This document shows, in pieces, positions 33,764-43,186 of a stretch of DNA of 64,000 nucleotides. This DNA is from an uncultured Acidimicrobiales bacterium (GTDB taxonomy: Bacteria > Actinomycetota > Acidimicrobiia > Acidimicrobiales > SHLQ01): positions 1-64,000 of the forward strand of contig CALKGG010000109.1 in assembly GCA_938084885.1 (NCBI GenBank). The letters run 5' to 3'. The notes beneath the pieces were generated by a model. It made no database searches and had not been told where the DNA came from. It saw only the letters and a program-made list of their open reading frames with translations. The position numbers were made by a program, and so were the translations under genes. How positions within the stretch are numbered: the first letter of the stretch is position 1; each line of letters starts with the position of its first letter.

Positions 33764-34560
33764 GAGGCGTTGGCCAGCTTTTTGGCTTTCCGCTTCTTGA
33801 ACCACCCAAAGATGATCGAGGCTTCGTAGAACAGGTACATCGGCACCGACAACACGCCGAGCGTGATTGGGTCACCGGACGGTGTGAGGATTGCGACAAG
33901 GACCACGATGCCGACGATTGCGTACCGTCGCCCCGCTTTGAGCTGGTCGGCGTCGACGAGTCCAATTTGCTGGGCGAGGATCAAGATGATCGGAAATTGG
34001 AACCCCAAACCAAACGCGACCAGCATCTTGACCAGAAACGAGATGTAGGGCGCGGGACTGAGCAGCGGAACGAACTGCTGGCCACCGACGTCGAGGAGGA
34101 ACTCGAGCGCACGTGGCGCACTCCAGAATGCAAGACCCGCCCCAAAGAAGAAGAGCGTCGCTCCCGACACGACGAACCGGATGCCGTATTGCTTCTCGTG
34201 GGCATACAGGCCCGGAACAACGAACTGCCACGCCTGCCACAGCACCACGGGAATGGCCACGATGAAACCGCCATAGCCAACAACGGTAAAGAACAGCGAG
34301 AGGCCTTCGAGGGGCTGGTTCAGCACGAGCGAGCATTCGCCTTCGCCGAGTGGTGATTCTTGGTCGAGAGTGGCGAGAGCATCGCAGTACGGGCTGAGCA
34401 ACGTGCTCCACACCTCGTCGTAAAAGATCCAGACGACAACGGCACCAACGACAACGGCAATGAGGCTCTTGACGACCCGTTGGCGAAGTTCGGTCAAGTG
34501 TTCGACGAGGGACATATCTCTGTCGGAGCGCTGCGTCTCAGGCTGCTGATCGGTAGTCAT
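33760..34560 (-). CDS. tatC: Sec-independent (Tat) translocase TatC
   Basis: A 266-aa polytopic protein with six membrane helices. Typical TatC regions are seen: MSLVEHLTELRQRVVKSL at the N-terminus (the signal-recognition face), then the loop with VVLWQAWQFVVPGLYAHEK, and FGLGFQFPIILILAQQIG. TatC binds twin-arginine signals and, with TatA/B, moves folded proteins. The start overlaps the tatA/B stop (TAATG) and its stop overlaps helY (ATGA). The 22953-23010 Tat signal is one likely client. Confidence 0.95.
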   Translation of the reverse strand: MTTDQQPETQRSDRDMSLVEHLTELRQRVVKSLIAVVVGAVVVWIFYDEVWSTLLSPYCDALATLDQESPLGEGECSLVLNQPLEGLSLFFTVVGYGGFIVAIPVVLWQAWQFVVPGLYAHEKQYGIRFVVSGATLFFFGAGLAFWSAPRALEFLLDVGGQQFVPLLSPAPYISFLVKMLVAFGLGFQFPIILILAQQIGLVDADQLKAGRRYAIVGIVVLVAILTPSGDPITLGVLSVPMYLFYEASIIFGWFKKRKAKKLANAS

Positions 34561-35090
34561 TACCGATCTCCAAACATGGGCACTTCGTCATCATCGTCGG
34601 CAGCGGCAGCGGCAGCCGCATCATCGTCAGCAGCGCCAAAATTGGCTGTGGCAGAATCAGCGTCGACAGCCGACGGGATGTGTGCTGGCTCGACCATGGA
34701 CGCTCGCGCCGGCATTGCCTGTGCAACTCCGGAACGGTCCTCAGCTATGTCGTCCTCAGCTATGTCGTCATCAGCTATGTCGTCATCGTCAGGCAGCGTT
34801 GGCTTCTCGACCTTTTCTTGGGCCGCGAAGGGTTCGGGAACCGCAAACCCAATGAGCTCTTTGCTGGTACGCGGGACCTTTGGCAGCTTCGGCATCTCTT
34901 CGCCGGTCACTTTCTTGACCGGATCCGACATGGCCTCGTTCACTTCATTTTGGAAGTTCGCCGAGAGTTTCTTCGCTTCGCCGATTACACGACCGACCTG
35001 ACGCAGGGCGTCGGGCAGCCGAGTCGGCCCGAGTACGACGAGCGCAACGAGCAAGATGATGAGGAACTCACCGCTCCCGACGTTGAACAT
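34560..35090 (-). CDS. TatA/TatB-type translocase subunit with acidic tail
   Basis: A 176-aa protein starting at ATG 35090. Its N-terminus is typical of TatA/B: FNVGSGEFLIILLVALVVLG, then PTRLPDALRQVGRVIGEAKK, the amphipathic helix. The long C-terminal tail (residues about 85-176) is acidic, contains IAEDD repeats and an Ala/Asp run, and is longer than in classic TatA, nearer to TatB. With only one such gene beside tatC, it may serve as TatB, or as both. TatA and TatB cannot be told apart with certainty here. Confidence 0.85.
   Translation of the reverse strand: MFNVGSGEFLIILLVALVVLGPTRLPDALRQVGRVIGEAKKLSANFQNEVNEAMSDPVKKVTGEEMPKLPKVPRTSKELIGFAVPEPFAAQEKVEKPTLPDDDDIADDDIAEDDIAEDRSGVAQAMPARASMVEPAHIPSAVDADSATANFGAADDDAAAAAAADDDDEVPMFGDR
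34741..34785 (+). repeat. three 15-bp tandem repeats inside tatA/B
   Basis: The unit TCAGCTATGTCGTCC/A is repeated three times (34741-34755, 34756-34770, 34771-34785). On the minus strand it encodes the acidic tail repeats around IADDDIAEDDIAED. In-frame copy number changes would alter tail length without breaking the gene. Confidence 0.7.
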
Positions 35091-35170
35091 CTGTTCATTG
35101 TATCTCAGCGCAGGCCAGCTCGATGGCACGGCCGGGCCGTCGATGCGGCCAGCGCCGCATTGCTTGGGCG

Positions 35171-35503
35171 TTACCGCTCAGAGATCGACGCAAGCGCTGC
35201 GGCGATGGCGTCTTCGTCGTCAAGCAACTTATGAAAGTCGAGAATGTCGTCGTGGTCGATCCGGTGACCTGAACGCTTCTCGAAGAGTTCAGCGGGCAAT
35301 GTCCATGTATCCATGTGCACACCACTGGCGACGAGAAGGTCGATCGTGCGATGTTCTGCCGGCTTTACAATGACCATTGAACACACAGGGCAGGTGAAGC
35401 GATACTCGCCGCGATCATCATCAAGACAAACACGTACCGTGACGTCGGCGGTGGTGAGTTCCACATCGCCGCAGTCTGGGCAGCTTGCTCGAATCGTTGC
35501 CAT
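35171..35503 (-). CDS. zinc-ribbon protein, unknown function
   Basis: A 110-aa protein starting at ATG 35503. The N-terminal zinc ribbon has C8-x2-C11 (SCPDCG) and C38-x2-C41 (TCPVCS). The rest is helical (HRTIDLLVASGVH, DDILDFHKLLDDED). It has no membrane segment. It lies 80 bp upstream of tatA/B on the same strand. No function known. Confidence 0.65.
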   Translation of the reverse strand: MATIRASCPDCGDVELTTADVTVRVCLDDDRGEYRFTCPVCSMVIVKPAEHRTIDLLVASGVHMDTWTLPAELFEKRSGHRIDHDDILDFHKLLDDEDAIAAALASISER

Positions 35504-35709
35504 GTTCTGCTCACTCTTCCTTCCGGTGATCTGGGTGACCCCGTAAACAATCATTCGGAAGAATCCCGAAAACCCTTGAGGCTCAACTGACCCATTTCAG
35601 GTACCCCAAACTGGGTCGAAGACCCCATAACGTCAACGGTTCAGGCGGCCTCTACCGTACGAAGTTTCAACGATCTGCCGGTTAGGACTTCGGGACGCCG
35701 TCGGCCAAA

Positions 35710-36477
35710 ATGCCTGGTATGGGACTTCGTTTGCCATCAAAGTTGGAGCGGCCGATTGCGTTTGCGCACCGAGGAGCTCGCGCCCATGCGCCAGAAAACA
35801 CCCCCGAGGCGTTCGATCTGGCGGTGAAGCTTGGGGCCACCGGCATTGAGTCCGACGTGTGGTTGAGCCGCGACGGACAGCTGATGTTGACCCATGATGG
35901 CGTGATTGGCCTGCGCCGCAAAGCCATCGCCAATCTCGACCGTTCGCAGCTTCCAGAAACGATGATTACCCTCCCCGAACTCTTTGCACGGGTCCCCGCA
36001 CACATCGACCTGTCGATCGACATCAAGACCGACGCCGCAATGGAACCATTGCTCGACTGGGCAAGCACGCTCAGTGAGGTGCATCGGGCCCGACTGTTTC
36101 TTTGCCATCACGACTGGCAAAAGCTCGCCGAGTGGCGCCACCTCGATGCCCATGTTCGGCTCATCGACTCAACGTCGGTGAAGGCCATGAAAGCAGCAAA
36201 ACAGTATGGCGGTCCCGAGCGTCGAGCTCACGACCTCGCCGAAGCCGGTATCGATGGGGTCAACCTACGACACGGTGAATGGACCGGCGGCATGGTGACG
36301 CTCTTCCACCGGTTCGACCGGTTGTGCTTTGGGTGGGATGCCCAACACACGCGCGTTCTCACTGAACTTCTTCGGATGGGAATTGACGGTGTGTACTGCG
36401 ACACGGTCGATCGCATGGTCGATGCCGTCGACGCGCATCTGGCACACGGCGCACCCGGAGAGCCAACGGTCAACTAG
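35710..36477 (+). CDS. glycerophosphodiester phosphodiesterase
   Basis: A 255-aa GDPD-family TIM-barrel enzyme without signal peptide, hence cytosolic. The active site is plain: AFAHRGARAHAPENTPEAF with the catalytic His and Glu, then GIESDVWLSRDGQLMLTHDG with the metal ligands and second His. It splits glycerophosphodiesters from lipid turnover into glycerol 3-phosphate and alcohol. It is the only plus-strand gene between 27 and 47 kb and breaks the minus-strand series between lepB and tat. Confidence 0.88.
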   Translation: MPGMGLRLPSKLERPIAFAHRGARAHAPENTPEAFDLAVKLGATGIESDVWLSRDGQLMLTHDGVIGLRRKAIANLDRSQLPETMITLPELFARVPAHIDLSIDIKTDAAMEPLLDWASTLSEVHRARLFLCHHDWQKLAEWRHLDAHVRLIDSTSVKAMKAAKQYGGPERRAHDLAEAGIDGVNLRHGEWTGGMVTLFHRFDRLCFGWDAQHTRVLTELLRMGIDGVYCDTVDRMVDAVDAHLAHGAPGEPTVN

Positions 36478-36522
36478 CCAAGACCCCGGTGTTGGTCATG
36501 TCGAGAGTGGCTCGGTGAGGTA

Positions 36523-37689
36523 CTAGAGGGTGGACACTGCGCCGAGCGGCCAGATTCGGAAGAACGCACGGCCAATGATGTTGTCTTCGGGAACCGGACC
36601 GAATCCTCGCGAGTCGAGCGAACGGCTCCGGTTGTCGCCCATCATGAAGAAGCTCGAATCATCGAGGGTGCATCGGGCGAGGTTTGACCCATCGTTGACA
36701 CAGCTCTCGTGCCATATCGTGGCACTCGGGGCGTCGGTCGCTGACGGTGGGTTCAGCAGCGCATTCTGGACGTCGAGGTAGGGCTCGTCGAGCAACAGGG
36801 CGTCTTCTGGGGTCTCACCAGGCCCCCAGATCCATAGTCGCCCGTCGGAGCGTAATTCGAGGGTCTCGCCAGGGAGCGCAACGGCACGTTTGATGAGATC
36901 CTCGGTGTCGCTCTGCGTTCCTTCGACCTTGGCGAACACCACCAAATCCCCACGACGGACATCGTTGAATTGGTAGCTGAGTTTATTGACCAAGACCCGG
37001 TCGCCGACATTGACGGTGGTCTCCATTGATTCCGAGGGAATCCAGAAGGCCTGCACCACGAACTCTTTCGCGAGTACCGCTACGACAAGCGCAAGGAAAC
37101 ACACGACAAGCCATTCAACGACGGTGCGAAGGTCGCTCTGTCGGTATCCCTCGGTCGACGCATCGGTTTCGGCGAGGACCTCGTCCTCGCCGTATCCGCC
37201 AAAGGGTGTTTCGGCGGCATCGAGGCGTGGCACGGTCGTCGATGCCGGCTCTTCGACCAGAGGGGGCACAGCGATTGTGGGCGTCGCGACTGTTGGTGCA
37301 GTGAGAGGTGGCGCCGTCGCCAGCACAGGCGTCTCGACCGGTGTGATCGTGCTGAGCGCGGGAGCGTCGTCGAGGTAACTCTCAAGGCTTGGGCGTTCGG
37401 CTTCGAGGCGGGCCTTTGTCGCATCGACCCGAGCGGCCGCTTTAAGATCTGGCCAGTCGTCGGCCTGGGGTTTCGGCGGCGTCGAAAACGGCCCAGCTGC
37501 GGAGTTGTCGAATGGATCTGCGGGCTCTGCTGTTGCGGCGTTGAGCACCCGTGTGGCCTGCTCTTCGGGAATATTGGCCTGCAATAGGGCAGCCGACACC
37601 ACGGCATGCACCCAGGCCGAATCCTCAACCTGTGGCTCGGGGCCGATACTTGGCGTCTGTTCCGTCCAGTCGGGCGGCGAAGTGGTCAC
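36523..37689 (-). CDS. lepB: type I signal peptidase with long N-terminal extension
   Basis: A 388-aa signal peptidase I. A Pro/Ala/Thr-rich cytosolic extension (residues 1 to about 185, acidic) is followed by one membrane helix (191-210) and the catalytic domain. The nucleophile is S221 in IPSESMETT and the base is K267 in LIKRAVALPGE; MMGDNR and the C-terminal FFRIWPL are also present. It removes Sec/Tat signal peptides at the outer membrane face. It follows a second lepB by 70 bp. The long N-terminal extension is not needed for catalysis and could bind a partner. Confidence 0.9.
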   Translation of the reverse strand: MTTSPPDWTEQTPSIGPEPQVEDSAWVHAVVSAALLQANIPEEQATRVLNAATAEPADPFDNSAAGPFSTPPKPQADDWPDLKAAARVDATKARLEAERPSLESYLDDAPALSTITPVETPVLATAPPLTAPTVATPTIAVPPLVEEPASTTVPRLDAAETPFGGYGEDEVLAETDASTEGYRQSDLRTVVEWLVVCFLALVVAVLAKEFVVQAFWIPSESMETTVNVGDRVLVNKLSYQFNDVRRGDLVVFAKVEGTQSDTEDLIKRAVALPGETLELRSDGRLWIWGPGETPEDALLLDEPYLDVQNALLNPPSATDAPSATIWHESCVNDGSNLARCTLDDSSFFMMGDNRSRSLDSRGFGPVPEDNIIGRAFFRIWPLGAVSTL

Positions 37690-37759
37690 GACACCACACT
37701 GTACAACGGCGCTGCACAGTCTTGAAGCACCCTTGTCACACGGTGAGCCAGCAGCATGG

Positions 37760-38506
37760 CTAGAAACCGCCGAAGTCGGTCAAGGGCCATATGCGGAAGA
37801 ACGCCCGACCCACAATATTTTCAGACGGAACCGGACCGAACGATCGAGAATCGGTGCTGTTGAAACGATTGTCGCCCATCATGAAGTAGCTCTGGCCATC
37901 GAGCGTGCACCGGCCGGTTTCGCGTGGATTGTTCACACATCGCTCGTCCCAGATGTCGATTGACACCGGGTCACCTGGGTCGGGTCGACGAAGCCGATCT
38001 GGTTCGGCCACGTACGGTTCGTTGAGTGCAATCGCATCGCCTGGGCCTTCGCCTGGTCCCCAGATGTAGAGCACACCGTCTTCTCTGAGCTCCACCGTCT
38101 CTCCGGGAAGGCCAATTGCCCGTTTGATGAGTTCTTCGGTGTTGCCGTTGGTCAACGTGCCTCGCTCAAAGACGACGAGGTCACCGCGCTCGACCTCACC
38201 AAAGTTGTAGCTGAGCTTGTTGACGAGAATTCGGTCGCCGACATTGACGGTGTTTTCCATCGATTGTGAGGGAATCTCAAATGCCTGGACGAAGTACTCT
38301 CGAATTACCAACGCTGCGACGAGCGCCACGACCACAACAGCAACCCATTCAATGACCTCTCGCAAACCGCCCGAGGCGGTGGGAGGTTCTTCAACGGCGT
38401 GGGATCCGCCAGCGTTGGACACCGCATCTCGAAGTGGCTGGCCTTGTGTGTCGCGTGGGAAATCGGCCGCTGGGTCGCTGCTCTGTCCGTCATCGATCGT
38501 GCTCAT
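37760..38506 (-). CDS. lepB: type I signal peptidase (second copy)
   Basis: A 248-aa signal peptidase I starting at ATG 38506, in an ATGA overlap with pafC. It has an about 50-residue N-terminus, one membrane helix (about 51-70), the nucleophile S82 (EIPSQSMEN), the base K128 (LIKRAIGLPGE), and MMGDNR. The catalytic parts of the two copies are very alike, which points to a tandem duplication. The coupling to pafC puts signal peptidase expression in the pafABC transcript. Confidence 0.9.
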   Translation of the reverse strand: MSTIDDGQSSDPAADFPRDTQGQPLRDAVSNAGGSHAVEEPPTASGGLREVIEWVAVVVVALVAALVIREYFVQAFEIPSQSMENTVNVGDRILVNKLSYNFGEVERGDLVVFERGTLTNGNTEELIKRAIGLPGETVELREDGVLYIWGPGEGPGDAIALNEPYVAEPDRLRRPDPGDPVSIDIWDERCVNNPRETGRCTLDGQSYFMMGDNRFNSTDSRSFGPVPSENIVGRAFFRIWPLTDFGGF

Positions 38507-39462
38507 TCTTGTGACGCCTCGCTGGCGCCGTAGCGGGACAGCATTCGTTCTCGCGGGTCGGCGGGGTCGATATCGAACTCGCCCGCATTGACCAGCCGCA
38601 CGCCTGGTCCAATCCGAAGCACGAGCTGCTCGAGCCATCGGGCCGAAGAGACTGGCAACGACACGACGAGCTCACCATTCTTGTCCGCGGCGAGCTCATC
38701 GAACGGAAGCCCGTCGAGCACGCGCATTCGATGGGAGGGGAGCGCAATTGTGACCCGTGGTGCCTCGTCGATTGAGAACTTGCGTCTCGGCTCGGCTGCT
38801 CCGTCTTCTTGAAGTGGCTGGCTGAACGTTTGGGACGTCTCGCCGACCGAGTGAATCCGATCCACGCGAAAAAGTCGTTCTCCCGCTGCGACATGGCAGT
38901 AGCCACCCACGTACCAGTTGCCGTCGGCCACAAAGAACCGGTCGGGTTCGATGCGGCGAGTGGTTTGCGAGTTGCTCGCGAACGAGTAGTAGTCGATGTC
39001 GACGCACAGCCGAGCGTCGGCAGCCGACCGAAGGACCGGCAGGAAGGTCCGGTCGATGCTGCCGAGTTGCACGTCGATCGTGTCGCTGGTGCCGGTCGCG
39101 AGCCGGAGTTTGGCGAGGCCGCGAGCCAACGCCCCGGCCTCGTCTTGGTTGTCGAACGACAGCGCCGTTTCGCCCGCGGTGAGTAGCGTCAACAGCTCAC
39201 CGCCGGAAAGTTTCATTGGGCGGGCAAACCAGTCGGCATAGCTGATCCACACCATGTCTTCGTCGATAATGACCTCGATCAGCGTGTCTGGGGTATAGGG
39301 CGGCACCCCAACGAAAAACACAACGTCTTGCAGGTCGGCAAGGAGGAGGTCTCGGGGATAGTCGAAACGTTCGGCGATCTCATCAACCGGGGCCCCGTCT
39401 TGGGCCACGATCCAAGGAATCGCAGCGACCAGCCGCGCCATCCTGTCTTTTGCCGAAATCAC
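38503..39462 (-). CDS. pafC: WYL-domain transcriptional regulator PafC
   Basis: A 319-aa regulator with a degenerate N-terminal winged helix and a WYL domain (DIDYYSFASNSQTTRRIEPDR, WYVGGYCHVAAGERLFRVDRI). The start GTG 39462 lies in a GTGA overlap with the pafB stop. PafBC is known in mycobacteria as the LexA-independent activator of DNA damage genes, with ssDNA sensed by the WYL domains. The position after pafA and pafB is the conserved order. Confidence 0.88.
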   Translation of the reverse strand: MISAKDRMARLVAAIPWIVAQDGAPVDEIAERFDYPRDLLLADLQDVVFFVGVPPYTPDTLIEVIIDEDMVWISYADWFARPMKLSGGELLTLLTAGETALSFDNQDEAGALARGLAKLRLATGTSDTIDVQLGSIDRTFLPVLRSAADARLCVDIDYYSFASNSQTTRRIEPDRFFVADGNWYVGGYCHVAAGERLFRVDRIHSVGETSQTFSQPLQEDGAAEPRRKFSIDEAPRVTIALPSHRMRVLDGLPFDELAADKNGELVVSLPVSSARWLEQLVLRIGPGVRLVNAGEFDIDPADPRERMLSRYGASEASQE

Positions 39463-40382
39463 GTCGGGACCGTTTCGCGAAACCAGTCGATCATCATCTG
39501 GCGCATTGATGGCGGACCGAGCACAACCGCATTGTCGTAGAACTCGAGAACCCAGTCGCGGAACATCGCAGGATTTCGAACCTCGATCGTCACAACGATC
39601 GAGCCGTCGGCTTGTTCTTCGACCTCTTCGGGGTCGAGCTGAATTCGGGCAGCGGCCACCATTGGTGCCTCGATCTGCACCGTCGAGATCACCGGCTCGT
39701 CGTCGCCGAGTTCCCACGATCGGGTGACCTGTGGCCCTCGGGTCGAGCGAGGCTCGAATGCGCCTGGGGGTCCCAGCTCGACGTCACCAGAGATGCGGTC
39801 GAGACGGAAGACTCGAACAGCGTCGCGGCGTTGATCAAATCCGGAGACATACCAACGCCCCCTCGCAAAGCTCAGACGCGATGGCTCGAGGACTCGATCG
39901 ATGTCTCCATACCCGAACGTGGCAAGGCAACGAGCCGAGATTGCCTCGTAAAAGACACCAGCGAGATCGGTCTCGACCGCCGCGTCAACCAACACGCCCG
40001 TACCTTCGGTTCCGACTCCCGACTCGGGTGTGCCGCCCAGTTTCCACAGGGTGTCGGTACTGAGCTGTTCGACTCGCACCAGCGCAGCGGCGAGGTGAAG
40101 CGCGGCAAGCTCGTCGGCCTCAAGACCTGGGTCTTGGCCTGCATAAGCTTCCTGATCGACGATGTAGCCGTCGACGACTGGTTCGGTCCCCGGCACGGCC
40201 ACGACGCGGATGTCTACGCCCATCTGGCGCAAATCGTCCTTATCTCGCTCAAAGGTCCGGCGAAATGACTCGTCACGATCGGGGTAGCCGCCGATCCGGC
40301 GACGTAGATCTTCGGCGCTCACCGGAATCGTCGTGTCGAGGAGCGCAGTCAAGAGCTTGAGCAGCCGTTCCAACTTGTTCAT
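39459..40382 (-). CDS. pafB: WYL-domain transcriptional regulator PafB
   Basis: A 307-aa regulator: HTH at the N-terminus (LERLLKLLTALLDTT, VSAEDLRRRIGGYP), then a WYL domain (RWYVSGFDQRRDAVRVFRLDRIS) and a C-terminal WCX-type part. It acts with PafC as a heterodimer or fused-like pair in the DNA damage response. It is 37 bp downstream of pafA in the same direction. No Pup-ligase activity is expected from it despite the name. Confidence 0.9.
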   Translation of the reverse strand: MNKLERLLKLLTALLDTTIPVSAEDLRRRIGGYPDRDESFRRTFERDKDDLRQMGVDIRVVAVPGTEPVVDGYIVDQEAYAGQDPGLEADELAALHLAAALVRVEQLSTDTLWKLGGTPESGVGTEGTGVLVDAAVETDLAGVFYEAISARCLATFGYGDIDRVLEPSRLSFARGRWYVSGFDQRRDAVRVFRLDRISGDVELGPPGAFEPRSTRGPQVTRSWELGDDEPVISTVQIEAPMVAAARIQLDPEEVEEQADGSIVVTIEVRNPAMFRDWVLEFYDNAVVLGPPSMRQMMIDWFRETVPT

Positions 40383-40419
40383 TGTTGCGACGTCACCTTC
40401 GTCATCATGTCGTCACCAT

Positions 40420-41778
40420 TTAGAGGCTGGCGATGAGCTTATCGACCCGCTCGTCGTGGCTTCGGAATGGGTCCTTGCAGAGCACGGTTCGCTGCGCTTG
40501 GTCGTTGAGCTTCAAATGCACCCAATCGACGGTGAAATCGCGACGCTTTTCTTTGGCCTGCTTGATGAACTCGCCGCGAAGCCGCGCTCGCGTGGTCTGC
40601 GGCGGCGTCTCCACTGCGGCGGCGATGTCATGATCGTCGCAGATACGTTCGACGAGGCCTTTGCGTTGCATCCGGTAGAAGAGGCTCCGCTGGCGGTTGA
40701 TGTCGTGATACTGCAAGTCGACGAGGCCGACTCGTGCGTCGGACAACGTGAGGTCATGGCGTTCGCGATAGGCCTCCACCAACTTGTACTTGATCACCCA
40801 ATCGATCTCGCGATCGAGCTTGAGCGGATCATCGGCAATCGTCGTGAGGCAGTGTTCCCACATTTGCAAGGCTTGTTTCTCGAGTGGGTCGAGTTCGTGA
40901 TGCTCAGAGAAACGGATTGCACGCTCAAGATACTCCGACTGAATCTCCAGCGCAGATGCCTCGCGACCATTGGCCAGCCGGACACGTCGACGACATGTTG
41001 GGTCGTGGCTGATCTCGCGAATGGCTCGTATCGGGTTCTCGAGCGTCATGTCTCGAAGGACAACACTTGGCTCCTCGAGCATGCGGAGCATGAGCGACGC
41101 CGCCCCCACCTTCAAAAACGAGGTGTACTCGCTCATGTTCGAATCGCCAACGATGACGTGTAGGCGTCGATATCGTTCGGCGTCTGCGTGCGGCTCGTCG
41201 CGGGTGTTAATAATTGGCCGCGAGCGGGTGGTGGCGCTTGAGACGCTCTCCCAAATGTGCTCGGCGCGCTGACTGACCGAATACATGGCGCCACGGGCCG
41301 TCTGCAGCACCTTGCCCGCACCGGCATAAATTTGTCGACTGACAAGGAACGGGATCAGCACCTCGGAATACGAGCCAATGTCATCGTCGCGGCTGGTCAG
41401 ATAGTTCTCGTGGCAGCCATAGGAGTTCCCGGCAGAGTCCGTGTTGTTTTTGAACAGGTAGATGTCTCCGCGAATGCCTTCCTCGTCGAGTCGTTGTTCA
41501 GCGCCGGTCAGCAGTTGTTCGAGGATACGTTCGCCCGCCTTGTCGTGAACAATGACGTCGTACACGTTGTCGCATTCGGGGGTTGCGTATTCGGGATGAG
41601 AGCCAACGTCGAGGTAGAGGCGGGCCCCATTCGCGAGAAAAACGTTGCTGCTGCGACCCCACGACACGACACGGCGAAACAAGTAGCGGGCAACCTCGTC
41701 GGGAGACAGCCGTCGCTGGCCCTCCAAAGTGCAAGTGACGCCGTATTCGTTCTCGAGACCGAAAATGCGTCGTTTCAT
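40420..41778 (-). CDS. pafA: Pup-protein ligase PafA
   Basis: A 452-aa ligase, the same length as mycobacterial PafA, starting at ATG 41778. The N-terminal nucleotide/metal motif is [14 protein letters not shown]; the catalytic Asp region is [20 protein letters not shown]; further glutamine-synthetase-like motifs are [15 protein letters not shown] and [20 protein letters not shown]. It joins the C-terminal Glu of Pup to lysines of target proteins, which are then unfolded by ARC and degraded by the 20S core. It is separated from prcA by an HTH protein gene. Confidence 0.95.
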   Translation of the reverse strand: MKRRIFGLENEYGVTCTLEGQRRLSPDEVARYLFRRVVSWGRSSNVFLANGARLYLDVGSHPEYATPECDNVYDVIVHDKAGERILEQLLTGAEQRLDEEGIRGDIYLFKNNTDSAGNSYGCHENYLTSRDDDIGSYSEVLIPFLVSRQIYAGAGKVLQTARGAMYSVSQRAEHIWESVSSATTRSRPIINTRDEPHADAERYRRLHVIVGDSNMSEYTSFLKVGAASLMLRMLEEPSVVLRDMTLENPIRAIREISHDPTCRRRVRLANGREASALEIQSEYLERAIRFSEHHELDPLEKQALQMWEHCLTTIADDPLKLDREIDWVIKYKLVEAYRERHDLTLSDARVGLVDLQYHDINRQRSLFYRMQRKGLVERICDDHDIAAAVETPPQTTRARLRGEFIKQAKEKRRDFTVDWVHLKLNDQAQRTVLCKDPFRSHDERVDKLIASL

Positions 41779-41857
41779 GAGGAGAACCGTACTCGACAAG
41801 TACCCGAATATGGGTCAGGCTGCGAGTTCGGCGACGAAAGGTTGGGTACAGCCGAAT

Positions 41858-42433
41858 TCAGGCTGCCCATACGTCGCCCGCTGGCGGGGTCGATTCGGGC
41901 GCTGCAGACTTTGGTGGGACCGAGAGCCGCAACAACACGCTAAAGCTCTGGCCATTGCCGACATCTTGACCAAACCAGAAGCGAGCTCGGTCGTCGAGTT
42001 CGGGGTCGTCGAGATCGGCGAGTTGGGCGAGCATTGGCATGTCGGCTGCTCGCAGACGCAACGGCACGCTTGGCGCAAGACGTCGAAGCCGACGTACCGC
42101 CGAGCTAAAGCCGCGGAAGAGCACGTCGTTGTCATCGACACCGACCCGGAATCGCACGCCGAGTGTGTCGATTCGGAGCAGACCCTCTTCGGCGTCGTAG
42201 GTCATTGGTCGACGTTCGACATGTTCGCGGGGACCGTCTTGGCTCATCGACAGGTCGATGCCGTAGCGCTCCTCGAAGAGCTGTTGAAGCTGAGGATTCA
42301 TTGGGACAAGTCCCTCCTCGATGTCTTCGAGTAGGGCCTTGGTCATGCCGAGTTTGGACGCGGCGCCCATGAGCGACATCCCAAGTATTGTTCGTGCTTC
42401 CGCTACCGCATCTCCGAAGGTTCCACCGACCAT
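41858..42433 (-). CDS. HTH protein between prcA and pafA, unknown function
   Basis: A 191-aa protein. Residues about 6-60 form a probable XRE-type helix-turn-helix (AVAEARTILGMSLMGAASKL, then MTKALLEDIEEGLVP). The remainder is a mixed alpha/beta region (LLRIDTLGVRFRVGVDDNDV, RRLRRLAPSVPLRLRAADMP) without known motif. It lies in the Pup-proteasome series, 99 bp after prcA and 79 bp before pafA. It could regulate the locus or be an adaptor. The fold call is by eye. Confidence 0.65.
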   Translation of the reverse strand: MVGGTFGDAVAEARTILGMSLMGAASKLGMTKALLEDIEEGLVPMNPQLQQLFEERYGIDLSMSQDGPREHVERRPMTYDAEEGLLRIDTLGVRFRVGVDDNDVLFRGFSSAVRRLRRLAPSVPLRLRAADMPMLAQLADLDDPELDDRARFWFGQDVGNGQSFSVLLRLSVPPKSAAPESTPPAGDVWAA

Positions 42434-42532
42434 ATCGATCTATCGGTATTCCCCGACGACTCTTTAGTCTCGAACTACTTTTACTCGCGACTACTCGTGA
42501 CGTTCGTTGCTTTCGACGTCAGTCAAGAAACG

Positions 42533-43186
42533 TCAGGTTTCGAGTCGTGTGAATGTGCGGCGACCGCGAGTCCGGTCGAGCATTGCGATTTCCAAGTCAG
42601 GATCTTCAATGGTGCGATCGTCACCAGAAAGTGCCGAACGAGCAACTGCCAACGCGTCATCAGCCGACAGGCCAGGGCTATAGGTGGCCCCGAGGCGGTT
42701 ACGAATCGCCTCCGAATCGCCTCCGAGAACAACAAAGGTGGTCTCGTCCATGACGGTGCCGTCATAGAGGATATGAAACATCTGCTCGTGTCCGGGAGTG
42801 TCGGTGATCTCGGCGACCAGAATCTCGACCTCCATTGGCTTCATCTCGTGGGTGAAGCTCTGACCGAGTAGCTGGGCATAGTTGTTCGCTAGGCTCCGGG
42901 CCTCGACATCTTCACGACTGTACGTGAAGCCCTTCATGTCGGCGTGACGGATACCAGCAATGCGAAGTTGGTCGAACTCGTTGTACTTGCCAACACCAGC
43001 AAAGGCAATGCGGTCGTAGATCTCCGACACTTTGTGCAGCGTCGACGACGGATTCTCGGCACAGATGAAGATGCCGTCCGCGTACGCCATTGCCACCAGG
43101 CTTCGACCTCGAGCAATGCCCTTTCGGGCATAATCCGCACGATCCTTCATCATCTGTTCGGGTGCGACGTAGAACGGCGTGGTCAT
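42533..43186 (-). CDS. prcA: 20S proteasome alpha subunit
   Basis: A 217-aa alpha subunit. The N-terminal gate segment ([20 protein letters not shown]) is followed by [18 protein letters not shown], then [21 protein letters not shown], typical of actinobacterial PrcA. It is slightly shorter than mycobacterial PrcA (about 248 aa) and lacks the longer C-terminal tail. It forms the outer rings that meet the GQYL tail of ARC. Its ATG overlaps the prcB stop by 4 bp. Confidence 0.93.
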   Translation of the reverse strand: MTTPFYVAPEQMMKDRADYARKGIARGRSLVAMAYADGIFICAENPSSTLHKVSEIYDRIAFAGVGKYNEFDQLRIAGIRHADMKGFTYSREDVEARSLANNYAQLLGQSFTHEMKPMEVEILVAEITDTPGHEQMFHILYDGTVMDETTFVVLGGDSEAIRNRLGATYSPGLSADDALAVARSALSGDDRTIEDPDLEIAMLDRTRGRRTFTRLET

